This document shows positions 54,570-62,313 of a stretch of 64,000 nt of DNA, one piece after another. The DNA comes from Actinomycetota bacterium (GTDB lineage: Bacteria > Actinomycetota > Actinomycetes > Mycobacteriales > Mycobacteriaceae): assembly GCA_018268465.1 (NCBI GenBank), contig JAFDWN010000010.1, positions 292,849 to 356,848 of the forward strand, written 5' to 3'. Under the pieces are notes generated by a model that worked only from the letters and a program-made list of their open reading frames with translations, did no database searches and was not told the origin of the DNA. Each line of letters opens with the position of its first letter. Position 1 is the stretch's first letter. Both the position numbers and the translations under genes were made by a program.

Positions 54570-55780
54570 CGGGCCGCCTCCCGATCCAGGTCGCCGTCCA
54601 GATCACCCAGGTCGCCGCGGATGCGGTCGGCAAACCACGCCACCCCTTTCTCTCGCAGCGACAGCGGTCCGGGCGTGAAATCGGTGTTGCCCAGGCCGAT
54701 CTGCATGCGCGCCACCAGGTCTTCGTCCTCGTGGTTGGTGATCTTGCTGACGTACAGGTTCAGTCGCTGGGCCGCGCGGGTACGCAGGTCGCAGTCCTTG
54801 CGCCGCAGGTAGGTGCCCGGCACGTTGACTTCGTCCACGCCGAGCGGGGTCATCTTCCAGATCAGGACGTGGTCGGGGTACAGATCGATGACGGTGTTCG
54901 GGTAGATCGCGATGTACCGGAAGATCCGCTCGTCGCCCTGCGCCAGGTCCAGTCCGGGCATGGGCCGGACCAGCCGCTGATAGAGCCGCTCGACAGTGTT
55001 GTCGGAAGCCTTCTCCCGCAGCGGCGCTTCGTAGGCGGTGTAGGCGGGCGCGGTCTGCACGGAGTAGCGCTTGTAGTCCAGTAGCCGCATGAGCCCGGGA
55101 TGAGCGACGGGCACGTGATAGCCCTCCAGGTAGTTGTCGACGGCCACCTTCCAGTTGGACTTCTGGGTGAACTGCGGGTCGGGGAGGTGGATGCGGTGGG
55201 TGCCGAACGGCTCCATTTCGCCGCCCAGGTAGCGCTCCAGCAGCGGCCGGACGCCCTCCAACTGCGGAGTCAGCGGTTCGGCGTTGCGGTCGAGGTTGAC
55301 GAAGATCAGACCGCAGAACACCTCTACGCGTGCGCTGAACAGTGACAGCTTGGTCTTGTCCAGGCACGGGATGGTGCGGTTCTCCGGCGCGCCGACGAGT
55401 GTGCCGTCGAGGTGGTAGGTCCAGCCGTGGTAGGGGCAGCGCAGCGCCTTCTCTTCACCCGGTCCGGCGACCAGCCGGGTGCCCCGGTGCCGGCAGGTGT
55501 TCAGGTGCGCCCGGATGTCGCCGTCCTCGGTCCGTACCGCGACGACCTCCTTGCGGCCGACGGTCCCGACGATGCGGGAACCGGGATTGGGCAGGTCGGT
55601 GACGTGCCCGACCAGCTGCCAGGCGCGGTCGAAGATGAGCCGCTGCTCACGCTCGGCCACCGTCGGGTCGGTGTAGTAACGCGACGCTAGGCCGGGCTCC
55701 AGCGGCGGCAGGTCCGGCCGCGGACGGCGCGGCCGTTCGGCCGTGCGCGTGCCCGCCGCGGTGGTGGTGGGGTCGCTCAT
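54566..55780 (-). CDS. Rieske non-haem iron oxygenase, alpha subunit
   Basis: A protein of 404 residues. The Rieske [2Fe-2S] ligands are C96 and H98 (NTCRHRG) and C115 and H118 (RCPYHGW). The mononuclear iron site is in KVAVDNYLEGYHVPVAHPG: bridging D215, H222 and H227. Length and motif order fit ring-hydroxylating and choline/carnitine-type monooxygenases, which take O2 and two electrons to hydroxylate or to cleave C-N bonds. There is no beta subunit. The reductase is not in this operon; the NuoF-like/ferredoxin pair across the divergent promoter is the likely source of electrons. First gene of a seven-gene operon. Confidence 0.93.
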   Translation of the reverse strand: MSDPTTTAAGTRTAERPRRPRPDLPPLEPGLASRYYTDPTVAEREQRLIFDRAWQLVGHVTDLPNPGSRIVGTVGRKEVVAVRTEDGDIRAHLNTCRHRGTRLVAGPGEEKALRCPYHGWTYHLDGTLVGAPENRTIPCLDKTKLSLFSARVEVFCGLIFVNLDRNAEPLTPQLEGVRPLLERYLGGEMEPFGTHRIHLPDPQFTQKSNWKVAVDNYLEGYHVPVAHPGLMRLLDYKRYSVQTAPAYTAYEAPLREKASDNTVERLYQRLVRPMPGLDLAQGDERIFRYIAIYPNTVIDLYPDHVLIWKMTPLGVDEVNVPGTYLRRKDCDLRTRAAQRLNLYVSKITNHEDEDLVARMQIGLGNTDFTPGPLSLREKGVAWFADRIRGDLGDLDGDLDREAAR

Positions 55781-55864
55781 CGGTGTGACGCATCCGTTTC
55801 TTTGCAGGTCGGCGGCGGATTCAGGAGCTTCCCGATCGCATACCGCCGAATTTGGGACTGGCTG

Positions 55865-55878
55865 ACTAATTGATTAGT
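55865..55878. promoter_or_regulatory. Dyad in the divergent promoter region, putative TetR operator
   Basis: ACTAAT and ATTAGT flank TG in the 149-base gap between the Rieske gene and the rightward operon. It is AT-rich in G+C-rich surroundings. For the plus strand it sits just upstream of TACAGT (55883-55888), a -10 candidate. Confidence 0.55.
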
Positions 55879-55882
55879 TTGT

Positions 55883-55888
55883 TACAGT
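55883..55888 (+). promoter_or_regulatory. -10 candidate of the rightward operon
   Basis: TACAGT, 41 bases upstream of the ATG at 55930. The leader then carries the ribosome-binding site GGGAG (55920-55924 region). Confidence 0.4.
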
Positions 55889-55929
55889 GCCAGTGATCCA
55901 CACCACATGTCAAGTAATTGGGAGATCCG

Positions 55930-56334
55930 ATGCACACACGTTCCGCCGCCGCGACCGCCTGGCTCGGTCTGACGCCGGAGCCGGAGCGGTCGCTGCCCGA
56001 ACTGCTCGCCCACCTGCGTGACGACCCGACCGAATCGGGGCTGCGGTCCGAGCGGAATCGGGTGACCACGCTGGTCCTGCGGGGCACCAGCCGGCGGTGG
56101 CTGCGCTACCTCGACCGGGCGGCCGCACTGGCCCTCGACGTCGCCGACGGCACGCGGGCCGGTGATCCCGAGCTGGCGCTGGCCGTCGCGCAGGTCGTGC
56201 TCGAACACGACCGGATGCTGATCGGTCTGCCGGGGAAGGCCTACCAGCGCACGGCCGACCGGAGGCGCCGCCTCACCCGGGCCGTCGCGGCGCTGGAGGT
56301 CAGGGCCGGCGGCGCGGCGGAGGCCCGGCGATGA
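55930..56334 (+). CDS. Uncharacterised 134-residue protein, first gene of the rightward operon
   Basis: A protein of 134 residues, rich in Ala, Arg and Leu, mostly helical by pattern (LPELLAHLRDD, LRYLDRAAALALDVADG, LALAVAQVVLEHDRMLIGLPGKAYQRTADRRRRLTRAVAALEV). No cysteine, signal peptide or membrane segment. No family recognised. Start ATG at 55930, with GGGAG about 6 bases before it. Its stop codon overlaps the start of the NuoF-like gene (ATGA), so it is made together with the electron-transfer proteins. It may be an accessory or assembly factor. Confidence 0.75.
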   Translation: MHTRSAAATAWLGLTPEPERSLPELLAHLRDDPTESGLRSERNRVTTLVLRGTSRRWLRYLDRAAALALDVADGTRAGDPELALAVAQVVLEHDRMLIGLPGKAYQRTADRRRRLTRAVAALEVRAGGAAEARR

Positions 56335-57557
56335 CCGCCACCCTGACCCGGATCCGGGTCCAGACGTGGCCCGGCGTGTCGGATGAGCTGCTCACCGCCG
56401 ATCCCCTGGCCAGGGAGAGCGGCGCGGACTACGCCGCCGCAGGCGGCTACCGGACGGTCGACGACCTGCCGCAACGCCTCGCCGCGGCGGGGTTGCGCGG
56501 CCGGGGCGGTGCCGCCTTCCCGGTGGCGCACAAACTCGCCGCCGTAGCGGGGCGCCCGGGTCCCCGGGTCGTGGTCGCCAACGGGGAGGAGGGTGAACCA
56601 GCATCCGTCAAAGACCGTTACCTGCTTCTGCACCGGCCGCACCTGGTGCTCGACGGGCTGCGGCTGCTGGCCGCGGCCGCCGCCGCCGACCGCGCCATTG
56701 TCTATGTCTCCGATGACGCCGCCGAGTCCTCGGTGACCACCGCGCTGAGTGAGACCACCGCCGTCTGGGATATCCCGGTGTCGGTGTTCCGCGTCGAACA
56801 CACCTACGTCGCCGGCGAGGAGAGTGCGCTGGTACGCGCCATCGACGGCGGCCCCGCCCTGCCGACGGCGAAACCGCCGCGCCCCTACGAGGCCGGGGTG
56901 GGCGGAGCGCCGACCCTCGTGCACAACGTCGAGACGCTCGCCCATGTCGCCCTGCTCGCCGGCGGCCGCGGCGGGCACACGTTCCTCGCTACGATCACCG
57001 GCGCCGGACGCGACCCTGCACTCCTCGAGCTGCCTTTCGGCATCACGCTCGGCGACGTCGTCGGCGACGTCACCGGCCTGCACGGCGCGACGGTAGGCGG
57101 CCTGTTCGGTGGGCTACTCGCCAATCCATGGCGAATCCCGTTGGCTTACGACGACTTCCGCGCGCTCGGCAGCGGCCTGGGCTGCGGGGCCTTCAGCCTG
57201 ATCGGACCCGGCGACTGTCCCGTCGACGCCGCCGCCGACGCCGTCGGCTACCTCGCCGCAGAAAGCGCCCGGCAATGCGGTGTGTGCGTCAACGCCACCG
57301 CCGGGTTGCGCGATGTGCTGAGCCGGTTACGCACCGGCGGCGCGACCGCCGATGATGTGGCCCGCATGGCGGGCTGGACGCGGCGGGTTCCCGGCCGCGG
57401 CGCATGCGCGCTCGTCGACGCGGCGGCCCGAATGGCCGCCACCCTGCTGGACCAATTCCCCGGCCAGGTCGGGGCGCACCTCGCCGATCCCTGTCCTGTG
57501 TGTGCCGACCTCGGCCCACTTGTCCGCCACACCCGCAACCACCTGGAGATCTCATGA
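56331..57557 (+). CDS. NuoF-like NADH-binding flavoprotein
   Basis: A protein of 408 residues related to complex I subunit NuoF (51 kDa). FMN/NADH site: LRGRGGAAFPVAHKL (about 55-69) and ANGEEGEPASVKDRYLL; then YVAGEESALVRAIDGG. An SLBB-like domain follows. The iron-sulfur part has ARQCGVCVNATAGL with C316 and C319, then A322 where NuoF has the third cysteine, and C359 in GRGACAL. So one ligand of the usual 4Fe-4S site (CxxCxxC...C) is missing. It probably passes electrons from NADH to the ferredoxin encoded next, with a 4-base overlap. Confidence 0.88.
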   Translation: MTATLTRIRVQTWPGVSDELLTADPLARESGADYAAAGGYRTVDDLPQRLAAAGLRGRGGAAFPVAHKLAAVAGRPGPRVVVANGEEGEPASVKDRYLLLHRPHLVLDGLRLLAAAAAADRAIVYVSDDAAESSVTTALSETTAVWDIPVSVFRVEHTYVAGEESALVRAIDGGPALPTAKPPRPYEAGVGGAPTLVHNVETLAHVALLAGGRGGHTFLATITGAGRDPALLELPFGITLGDVVGDVTGLHGATVGGLFGGLLANPWRIPLAYDDFRALGSGLGCGAFSLIGPGDCPVDAAADAVGYLAAESARQCGVCVNATAGLRDVLSRLRTGGATADDVARMAGWTRRVPGRGACALVDAAARMAATLLDQFPGQVGAHLADPCPVCADLGPLVRHTRNHLEIS

Positions 57558-57748
57558 AACTCGTGCTCGATTCCACCGCCTGCCAGGGCTACGGTCTGTG
57601 CCAACAGGCCGCGCCCGACCTCGTCGACCTCGACGACTGGGGCTACGCCGGGCTTCTCGGCGACGGCGTGCTCACCGCCGAACAGCACGACCCCGCCAAC
57701 GACGCGGTCTCGTCGTGCCCGGCGCGCGCGCTGCGGGTGCACCAGTGA
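57554..57748 (+). CDS. 3Fe-4S-type ferredoxin
   Basis: A protein of 64 residues. Ligands C10, C16 (CQGYGLC) and C55 (SCPARAL) give the CxxxxxC...CP pattern of a single 3Fe-4S cluster, as in ferredoxins that serve actinobacterial P450s. The acidic surface (DLVDLDDWGYAG) suits docking to a redox partner. It lies between the NuoF-like flavoprotein (4-base overlap) and the acyl-CoA synthetase (4-base overlap). With no P450 in the operon, the Rieske oxygenase is the likely electron acceptor. Confidence 0.93.
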   Translation: MKLVLDSTACQGYGLCQQAAPDLVDLDDWGYAGLLGDGVLTAEQHDPANDAVSSCPARALRVHQ

Positions 57749-59811
57749 CCCGGGATCTGCGCGCTCTGTTCGACCCAGCGTCCATCGCGATCGTCGGCGC
57801 CAGCGCCGACCCGGCCAAATGGGGTAACGCCGTTGCGGTACAGGCACTTCGGGGTGCGCACCGGCACCGGGTCCAGTTGGTCAACCGGCACGGCGGTGAG
57901 ATTCTCGGCCATCCGGCCGTCGCTGCGGTGACAGATCTCGTCGCACCCGTCGACCTCGCCGTCATCGCGGTGCCGCAAGCCGGCTTCGAAGATGCTGTCG
58001 ACGAGGTGCTCGCCAAGGGAGCGCGGGCGATCGTCGCCATCACCGCCGGACTCGGGGAGGTCGACGCGGACGGACGGGCCCGGGAGGATGCCCTCATCGC
58101 GCGGGTCCGGGAGGCGGGCGCGGTGCTGGTCGGACCGAACTGCCTCGGCGTGGTGGACAACACCACGGCCACCTATCTGTCCTCGAATCAGTTCGCACCC
58201 GGCGGCGTCGCGCTGCTCAGCCAGAGCGGCAACCTGGCCATCGAGATGGACCGGCTGCTGGCGGCGCGGGGTATGGGCATGTCCCGGTTCGTCTCGTTGG
58301 GTAATCAGGCCGACGTCTCCCTCGTCGAACTGATCGGTGCGTGCGCGGCCGACCCGGCGACGACAGCCATTGCGGTGTACGTCGAAGACTTCCGCGACGG
58401 TCGCGGGTTCGTCGAGTCGGCCAGCGCCGCTGTGGCGAACGGTACGCCCGTCGTCGTCCTGGCGGCCGGTGCGAGCACCGCCGCCGCGCGGGGTGCCCAG
58501 TCCCACACCGGCTCGCTGACCAGCGACACGGCCGTGATCTCCGCGGCGTGCGCGGTGGCGGGTGCGATCCAGGTCCGCACGCCGCGTGAACTGGCCGATG
58601 TCCTGCTCGCGCTGAGGGCGGGGGCGACACCGCGCGGCAGGCGCGTCGCGGTGCTGACCGACGGTGGAGGGCACGGCGTGATCGCCTGCGACGTGGTCGA
58701 AGCCGCCGGGCTCGAGGTGCCCGCGCTGAGCCAGGTCACCCAGAACCGGCTGCGCGATGCCCTCTGGTCACAATCCCAGGTCGCCAACCCGGTCGACCTG
58801 GCCGGGGCGGGCGAGATGGACCCGGACAGTTACGCGCGTGCCTACGCGGTGCTGCAGTCCTGCGACGATATCGACGCGATCCTGCTCACCGGCTACTTCG
58901 GCGGCTATTCCAGTGGCGAAGACGGTCTCACCGGCCTGGGTCCGGCCGAATGCGCCGCGGCCAAACAGATCACCGCCGACGCGGCCGGAGATAAACCGAC
59001 GGCGGTGCAGTCGATCTATCCCGACGCCCCGGCCTGCCGCATCCTGGCCGATGGCGGGGTGCCGGTGTTCGCCGCGATCGAGGACGCCGCCACCGCGCTG
59101 GCCGCTGTGGCGATGCCCGCCCGGACAGCCACGCTGCTGCCGATGCCCGCCGCGGCCGCGCCGGTGACCGCCACCGACTACACCTCGGCGCGGAATACGT
59201 TTGCGCAAACCGGACTCAGCTTCGCGAGAGCTCGGCAGATCCGCAACGCCGGGGAACTCGCTACCGCTGCCGCCGAGCTGCGGGCGCCGTACGTGCTCAA
59301 GGCGCTCGGGTTGCTGCACAAATCCGACGCCGGCGGTGTTGTGGTCGGGTTGGCCTCCCGTGAAGCACTTTTCGAGGCTCACACCCGGCTGGTCGCCACA
59401 CTCGATCCCCCATCGTTCTCGGTCGAGGAGATGGCCGACCTGCGCGGCGGTGTCGAGCTGATCGTCGGCGCCCGCTGGGATCCCCGTTTCGGCCCCGTCG
59501 TGCTGGTCGGCATGGGCGGCACCGCCACCGAGGTGCTGCGCGACGTGCAGGTCGCGCTCGCCCCAGTCGACGAGGACGAGGCTGCCCGCATGCTGTGGCG
59601 CTTACGGACGGCGGCGCTGCTCGGCGCGCACCGTGGCCGGCCCGCCGTCGACACCGCCGCTGCCGCCCGCGCTGTCGCCCGACTCGGCGCGTTCGCCGCG
59701 GCCCACCCCGAGATCGCCGAGCTCGAAATCAACCCGCTACTGGTCACCCCGTCGGGCGCAACTGCTCTCGATGCCCGCATCGTGACCCACCCGGTCGCCG
59801 GAAACCACTAG
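57745..59811 (+). CDS. NDP-forming acyl-CoA synthetase
   Basis: A protein of 688 residues from the GTG at 57745 (overlaps the ferredoxin stop). Order: CoA-binding domain (about 1-130, IAIVGASADPAKWGN), succinyl-CoA-ligase-like domain (about 150-290, with VGPNCLGVVD and GVALLSQSGNLA), a third domain with the phospho-histidine loop AQSHTGSLTSDTAV, then the ATP-grasp domain (about 470-688, APYVLKALGLLHKSDAGGVVVG, FGPVVLVGMGGTATEVL, LEINPLLV). It activates an organic acid to its CoA ester with ATP or GTP hydrolysed to the diphosphate. The substrate is probably an intermediate of the pathway. Confidence 0.92.
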   Translation: MTRDLRALFDPASIAIVGASADPAKWGNAVAVQALRGAHRHRVQLVNRHGGEILGHPAVAAVTDLVAPVDLAVIAVPQAGFEDAVDEVLAKGARAIVAITAGLGEVDADGRAREDALIARVREAGAVLVGPNCLGVVDNTTATYLSSNQFAPGGVALLSQSGNLAIEMDRLLAARGMGMSRFVSLGNQADVSLVELIGACAADPATTAIAVYVEDFRDGRGFVESASAAVANGTPVVVLAAGASTAAARGAQSHTGSLTSDTAVISAACAVAGAIQVRTPRELADVLLALRAGATPRGRRVAVLTDGGGHGVIACDVVEAAGLEVPALSQVTQNRLRDALWSQSQVANPVDLAGAGEMDPDSYARAYAVLQSCDDIDAILLTGYFGGYSSGEDGLTGLGPAECAAAKQITADAAGDKPTAVQSIYPDAPACRILADGGVPVFAAIEDAATALAAVAMPARTATLLPMPAAAAPVTATDYTSARNTFAQTGLSFARARQIRNAGELATAAAELRAPYVLKALGLLHKSDAGGVVVGLASREALFEAHTRLVATLDPPSFSVEEMADLRGGVELIVGARWDPRFGPVVLVGMGGTATEVLRDVQVALAPVDEDEAARMLWRLRTAALLGAHRGRPAVDTAAAARAVARLGAFAAAHPEIAELEINPLLVTPSGATALDARIVTHPVAGNH

Positions 59812-59823
59812 GAGACAACAGAG

Positions 59824-61020
59824 ATGGACTTCGCATACACGACTGCCCAGCAGGAGCTGAAGGCACGCGCCGCGGCATACGCCGAACTGCTGATGGGCTA
59901 TGAGGACGAGGCTGAGGAAGCCGGCGGACCGCTGCCCAGAGAGACCGTCGACAAACTCACCCGCGCGGCGATGGACGCCGGAATGTTCGGTATCAACATG
60001 CCGGCCGAGTGGGGTGGGGCGGGGCTGACCCTCCTGGAGCAGGTCATCGTCGAGGAGGAGTTCGGCCGGGTCACCAACTGTCTGTGGGATATCCCGTGGC
60101 GTCCGGCCAACGTCCTCGCGAAGGCGTCGCCCGAGCAGCGCGAGCGATACCTGCTGCCGATCCTGCGGGGTGAGCGCTTCGACGCGTTCGCGACGACAGA
60201 GCCCGACGCCGGTTCCGACGCCGGCGCGATCGCGACCACGGCCACACCTGTGGAGGGCGGGTTCGTCATCACCGGCGAGAAGTGGTTCGTCACGTGCGGC
60301 GACATCGCAGATTTCCTGCTGGTGCAGGCGAACGTACTGCCGGACAACGCATCGACGCTGTTCTTCGTGGAGAAGGACAACCCCGGCGTACGGATCGGTC
60401 GCACCCCCCATTTCATGCATTCCGCAGTCAACGGCCATCCCGAGTTCGTCTTCGAGAACGCATTCGTCCCCGCCGACGCCGTGCTCGGCGGCATCGGGCA
60501 GGGTTTCGAACTCACCAAGGACTGGTTCACCGACGAACGGCTGATGATCGCCGCGCGCACTGTCGGTGTTGCCGAACGGGCGCTGAAACTGGCGAGGGAC
60601 TGGGCTATCACGCGCAAGCAGTTCGGGGTACCGATCAGTGACTTCCAGATGATCCAGGCCATGCTGGCCGACTGCGCGGTGGACATCGCCGTCAACCGTG
60701 CCTACACCCACCAGGTCGCCTGGGAGGCGGACAACGGCGCGGACCGTAAGACGCTGCACGCCAAGGCCTCCATCGCCAAGCTATCGGCCAGCGAAGCCGC
60801 CGGCCGGGTGGTCGACCGGTGCCTGCAGATCTTCGGCGGCCGCGGCTACGACCGGTCCTACCCGATCGAGCGGATGTACCGCGAGGTGCGCGTCGACCGC
60901 ATCTGGGAGGGCACCTCTGAGATCCAGCGGGTGATCGTCGCCAACGAACTGATCAAACGCGGCACCGCATTCCTCGATCTGCCGGCCGCCCCACCCCTCG
61001 GACCTGCCCTGGCCACGTGA
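59824..61020 (+). CDS. Acyl-CoA dehydrogenase, first of a tandem pair
   Basis: A protein of 398 residues. Motifs: GMFGINMPAEWGGAGLTLLEQ, ATTEPDAGSDAGAIATTA (FAD contact), FVITGEKWFVTCGD, and RIWEGTSEIQRVIVANELIKRG with the usual terminal tail. TRKQFGVPISDFQMIQ is also present. All features needed for catalysis appear intact. It starts 12 bases after the acyl-CoA synthetase gene, so its substrate is probably the CoA ester made there. The second dehydrogenase that follows is clearly related. Confidence 0.93.
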   Translation: MDFAYTTAQQELKARAAAYAELLMGYEDEAEEAGGPLPRETVDKLTRAAMDAGMFGINMPAEWGGAGLTLLEQVIVEEEFGRVTNCLWDIPWRPANVLAKASPEQRERYLLPILRGERFDAFATTEPDAGSDAGAIATTATPVEGGFVITGEKWFVTCGDIADFLLVQANVLPDNASTLFFVEKDNPGVRIGRTPHFMHSAVNGHPEFVFENAFVPADAVLGGIGQGFELTKDWFTDERLMIAARTVGVAERALKLARDWAITRKQFGVPISDFQMIQAMLADCAVDIAVNRAYTHQVAWEADNGADRKTLHAKASIAKLSASEAAGRVVDRCLQIFGGRGYDRSYPIERMYREVRVDRIWEGTSEIQRVIVANELIKRGTAFLDLPAAPPLGPALAT

Positions 61021-61084
61021 CCGTGGAGAACCGTTGATCCACAACATATTTAGTCATTGCATCTGCTGAAAGGACATCACGACA

Positions 61085-62278
61085 ATGGAATTCGCGTACA
61101 CCCCCGGCCTGGCCGAACTCAAGGAGCGGGCCAGAACCCTCACCGAGAAGATCATGCCGTTCGAGGACGAGTGCGAGCGGAACAACGGGCTGTGCGCCGA
61201 ATCGCACCGGTCGATCAAGGCAGCCGTACTGGACGCCGGGCTGCAGGCCATCAACACGCCGGTCGCGTTCGGCGGCGCCGGCTTGTCGGTGCTCGAGCAG
61301 GTGGTGGTGCAGGATGAGCTGGGCAAGCTCACCAACGCGCTGTGGGACACGGTGTGGCGTCCGGCCAATCCACTCGCCCACGCCACCCCCGCGCAACGGG
61401 AGCGTTACCTGATCCCGGGTGCCCGCGGCGACCGGCGGGACGCGGTTGCCATCTCGGAAGCCGCCGCCGGGTCGGACTTCTCGGCCGCGACGACATCGGC
61501 GACGCCCGACGGCAACGGCGGGTACGTGATCAACGGTGAGAAATGGTTCGTCACCGTCGGTGATGTCGCCGACTACCTGATCGTGCTCGCCCACGTCGAG
61601 CCCGACCACGCTCCGACCATGTTCCTGGTCGACGCCGACACGCCGGGGGTGAAGATCACCAACGTCCCGCGCTACACCCACACCTTCGTCTACGAGCACC
61701 CCGAGTTCACCTTCACCGATGTACGTGTCGGACCGGAGGCTGTGCTGGGCGGTGTCGGCGCGGGCCTCGAGCTGACCAGGGACTGGTTCACCGAGGAGCG
61801 GCTCATGATCGGCGCGCGCACCATCGGCGCCGCCGAGCGGGCGCTGAACCTGGCCGTCGGCTGGGCCCGCCAGCGGGTGCAGGGCGGCGAGCCGCTCATC
61901 AGGCGTCAGCTGATTCAGGGCATGATCGCCGATTCCGTGGTCGACATCACCACCAACCGCGCCTACACCCACCAGGTGGCATGGGAGTTCGACCAGGCCG
62001 ACCCTGCCGACGCCGTGGCCCGGAAGACGCTGCATGCCAAGGCCGCGACGGTGAAACTCGCGGCATCCGAGGCCTCCAACCGGGTGGTCGACCGTGCCGT
62101 GCAGATCTTCGGCGGCCGCGGCTACATCCGCGACTATCCGGTCGAGCGGCTGTGGCGCGAGCTGCGGGTCGACCGGATCTGGGAGGGTACATCGGAGATC
62201 CAGCGGCTGGTCATCGCCAACGAGACCGACAAACGCGGTTTGGACAAGCTGTTGTCGTTCCCCGTCGGCGTCCGGTAG
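61085..62278 (+). CDS. Acyl-CoA dehydrogenase, second of a tandem pair
   Basis: A protein of 397 residues that aligns with the preceding dehydrogenase along its whole length (QIFGGRGYIRDYPVERLWRELRVDRIWEGTSEIQR against QIFGGRGYDRSYPIERMYREVRVDRIWEGTSEIQR, shown in part). Other motifs: EAAAGSDFSAATTSATPD and GEKWFVTVGD. The RKQFG motif is replaced by ARQRVQGGEPLIRRQ. Both keep the terminal Glu-Ile-Gln-Arg tail. The pair may act as a heteromer or on successive substrates. It is the last gene of the rightward operon; a strong hairpin follows. Confidence 0.93.
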   Translation: MEFAYTPGLAELKERARTLTEKIMPFEDECERNNGLCAESHRSIKAAVLDAGLQAINTPVAFGGAGLSVLEQVVVQDELGKLTNALWDTVWRPANPLAHATPAQRERYLIPGARGDRRDAVAISEAAAGSDFSAATTSATPDGNGGYVINGEKWFVTVGDVADYLIVLAHVEPDHAPTMFLVDADTPGVKITNVPRYTHTFVYEHPEFTFTDVRVGPEAVLGGVGAGLELTRDWFTEERLMIGARTIGAAERALNLAVGWARQRVQGGEPLIRRQLIQGMIADSVVDITTNRAYTHQVAWEFDQADPADAVARKTLHAKAATVKLAASEASNRVVDRAVQIFGGRGYIRDYPVERLWRELRVDRIWEGTSEIQRLVIANETDKRGLDKLLSFPVGVR

Positions 62279-62282
62279 TGGC

Positions 62283-62313
62283 GTGCCGGTCGGGGCCCCG
62301 CCCCGGCCGGCAC
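62283..62313. terminator. Bidirectional terminator between convergent genes
   Basis: GTGCCGGTCGGGG pairs with CCCCGGCCGGCAC over 13 base pairs (one G-T wobble) around a 5-base loop, just after the second dehydrogenase and at the 3' end of the serine hydrolase gene. Confidence 0.75.
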
